Assembly: GCA_003500135.1 (NCBI GenBank)
Contig: DNTA01000169.1
Location: forward strand, 1-42,409
Direction of reading: 5' to 3'
DNA from: Cytophagales bacterium
GTDB taxonomy: Bacteria > Bacteroidota > Bacteroidia > Cytophagales > Cyclobacteriaceae
Length of the DNA stretch: 42,409 bases
Under the pieces are notes generated by a model. That model was not told the origin of the DNA. It made no database searches and was given only the letters and a program-made list of their open reading frames with translations. Made by a program: the position numbers and the translations under genes. Shown in pieces: positions 41,794-42,409 of the stretch (its first letter is position 1; every line of letters starts with the position of its first letter).

Positions 41794-42342
41794 CTATACC
41801 GACAAGGCAATTTTTATTAATACATAAATAATAATTAAGTGATCCGATAAATGTTCACGCAATATTTTCAATGCCTTGCCTATTTGGTTTTCCACCGTTT
41901 TAACCGAAATGTTGAGCTTTTGTGCTATTTCTTTGTACTTCAAATCTTCAAAGCGGTTCATTTCAAAAACCTGCCGGCACTTTTCCGGTAATAAGTCAAA
42001 TCCTTCCCTGATCTTGTTTTCCAGTTCCCTTTCTTCCAGGTAGTCCCTGGCCTCAATATAAACAGCAAGCTGATGGTCATGCTCAGGAAGTTGTTCAGTA
42101 GGTTTCTTACCAGTGTCGCGCAGGTGGTTAAGACATTTGTTTTGAACAGAACGGTACATATAAGCGCTCAAATCATTGTCCGTATCGAGCGCTTCCCACT
42201 TTTCCCACATTTTTATAAACACACTATGGACAATATCCTTTGCCATCTCAAAATCATAGACATACTTTCGTGCAAATTGAGTCAATGCCGGAAAGTATTC
42301 TTTAAAAAGTTTCTCAAATTTCTTCTGTTGAACCAGGTCCAC
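41794..42342 (-). CDS. ECF-type RNA polymerase sigma factor (FecI-like)
   Basis: A 182-residue sigma-70 family ECF factor. Region 2 (about 10-80) shows DFEMAKDIVHSVFIKMWEKW and AYMYRSVQNKCLNHLRD; region 4 (about 120-168) shows LLPEKCRQVFEMNRFEDLKYKEIAQKLNISVKTVENQI, a helix-turn-helix. It is the first gene of the sigma-FecR-receptor-DUF4249 operon, and likely drives the downstream genes when the receptor binds its ligand. The start codon is GTG at 42340-42342. The 67 bp beyond it at the window edge hold no recognisable promoter element. Confidence 0.94.
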   Translation of the reverse strand: MDLVQQKKFEKLFKEYFPALTQFARKYVYDFEMAKDIVHSVFIKMWEKWEALDTDNDLSAYMYRSVQNKCLNHLRDTGKKPTEQLPEHDHQLAVYIEARDYLEERELENKIREGFDLLPEKCRQVFEMNRFEDLKYKEIAQKLNISVKTVENQIGKALKILREHLSDHLIIIYVLIKIALSV

Positions 42343-42409
42343 TATCGCCGTAAAAAAAGTTTAACCAATTCTAGCTATTTTATTTAGTATTACTGACTTA
42401 GGCATTTAC

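Overview
The window is a chromosomal segment of a Bacteroidetes bacterium, most like a Cytophagales/Flammeovirga-type marine lineage. The phylum call rests on the sigma/FecR/TonB-receptor/DUF4249 block at the right end, on repeated promoter -7 elements of the form TAnnTTTG, on lipoproteins with a plain Cys lipobox, on YfhO and stand-alone B3/B4 proteins, and on weak Shine-Dalgarno usage. Genus level is a guess. No rRNA, transposase, phage or CRISPR array was seen. There is one tRNA, tRNA-Gln(TTG).

Layout. 1-2.4 kb (minus): start of metG and an orphan TPR histidine kinase whose sensor half is much more AT-rich than its kinase half. 2.5-4.8 kb (plus): two tiny envelope proteins and typA. 4.8-5.2 kb: an unexplained non-coding block. 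5.2-9.2 kb (minus): a carbohydrate operon, HAD phosphatase-like protein, transaldolase, glycogen debranching enzyme. 9.2-11.6 kb (minus): pth, ribosomal protein L25, prs, tRNA-Gln.

11.7-23.3 kb: an AT-rich surface-polysaccharide locus. A leftward arm carries a sugar aminotransferase and a Wzx-type flippase. A divergent rightward arm carries a hexapeptide acyltransferase, a SpsF/NeuA-type cytidylyltransferase, a NeuB/SpsE-type nonulosonate synthase, a zinc-ribbon methyltransferase, and a glycosyltransferase fused to a second NeuA-like domain. Converging on it is a YfhO membrane protein, a family 2 glycosyltransferase, and a DUF115/Maf- or sialyltransferase-like protein. Together they read as a pathway that makes, activates and transfers a sialic-acid-like (nonulosonic) sugar. 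This is the most interesting system in the window.

23.3-31.4 kb: housekeeping genes. These are an alkyltransferase-like DNA repair protein, RNase HII, a Nudix hydrolase, gpsA next to a glycerol-3-phosphate-type acyltransferase, a methyltransferase, ACP phosphodiesterase and an M42 aminopeptidase. 31.4-34 kb: a 64-residue membrane protein, a free-standing B3/B4 domain, and a membrane adenylate cyclase gene split by one in-frame TAA. 34-37.3 kb (minus): a lipoprotein, an MFS transporter and two hot-dog dehydratase-like proteins. 37.3-42.3 kb (minus): ECF sigma factor, FecR anti-sigma factor, TonB-dependent receptor with an STN signalling domain, and a DUF4249 lipoprotein, forming a cell-surface signalling and uptake operon.
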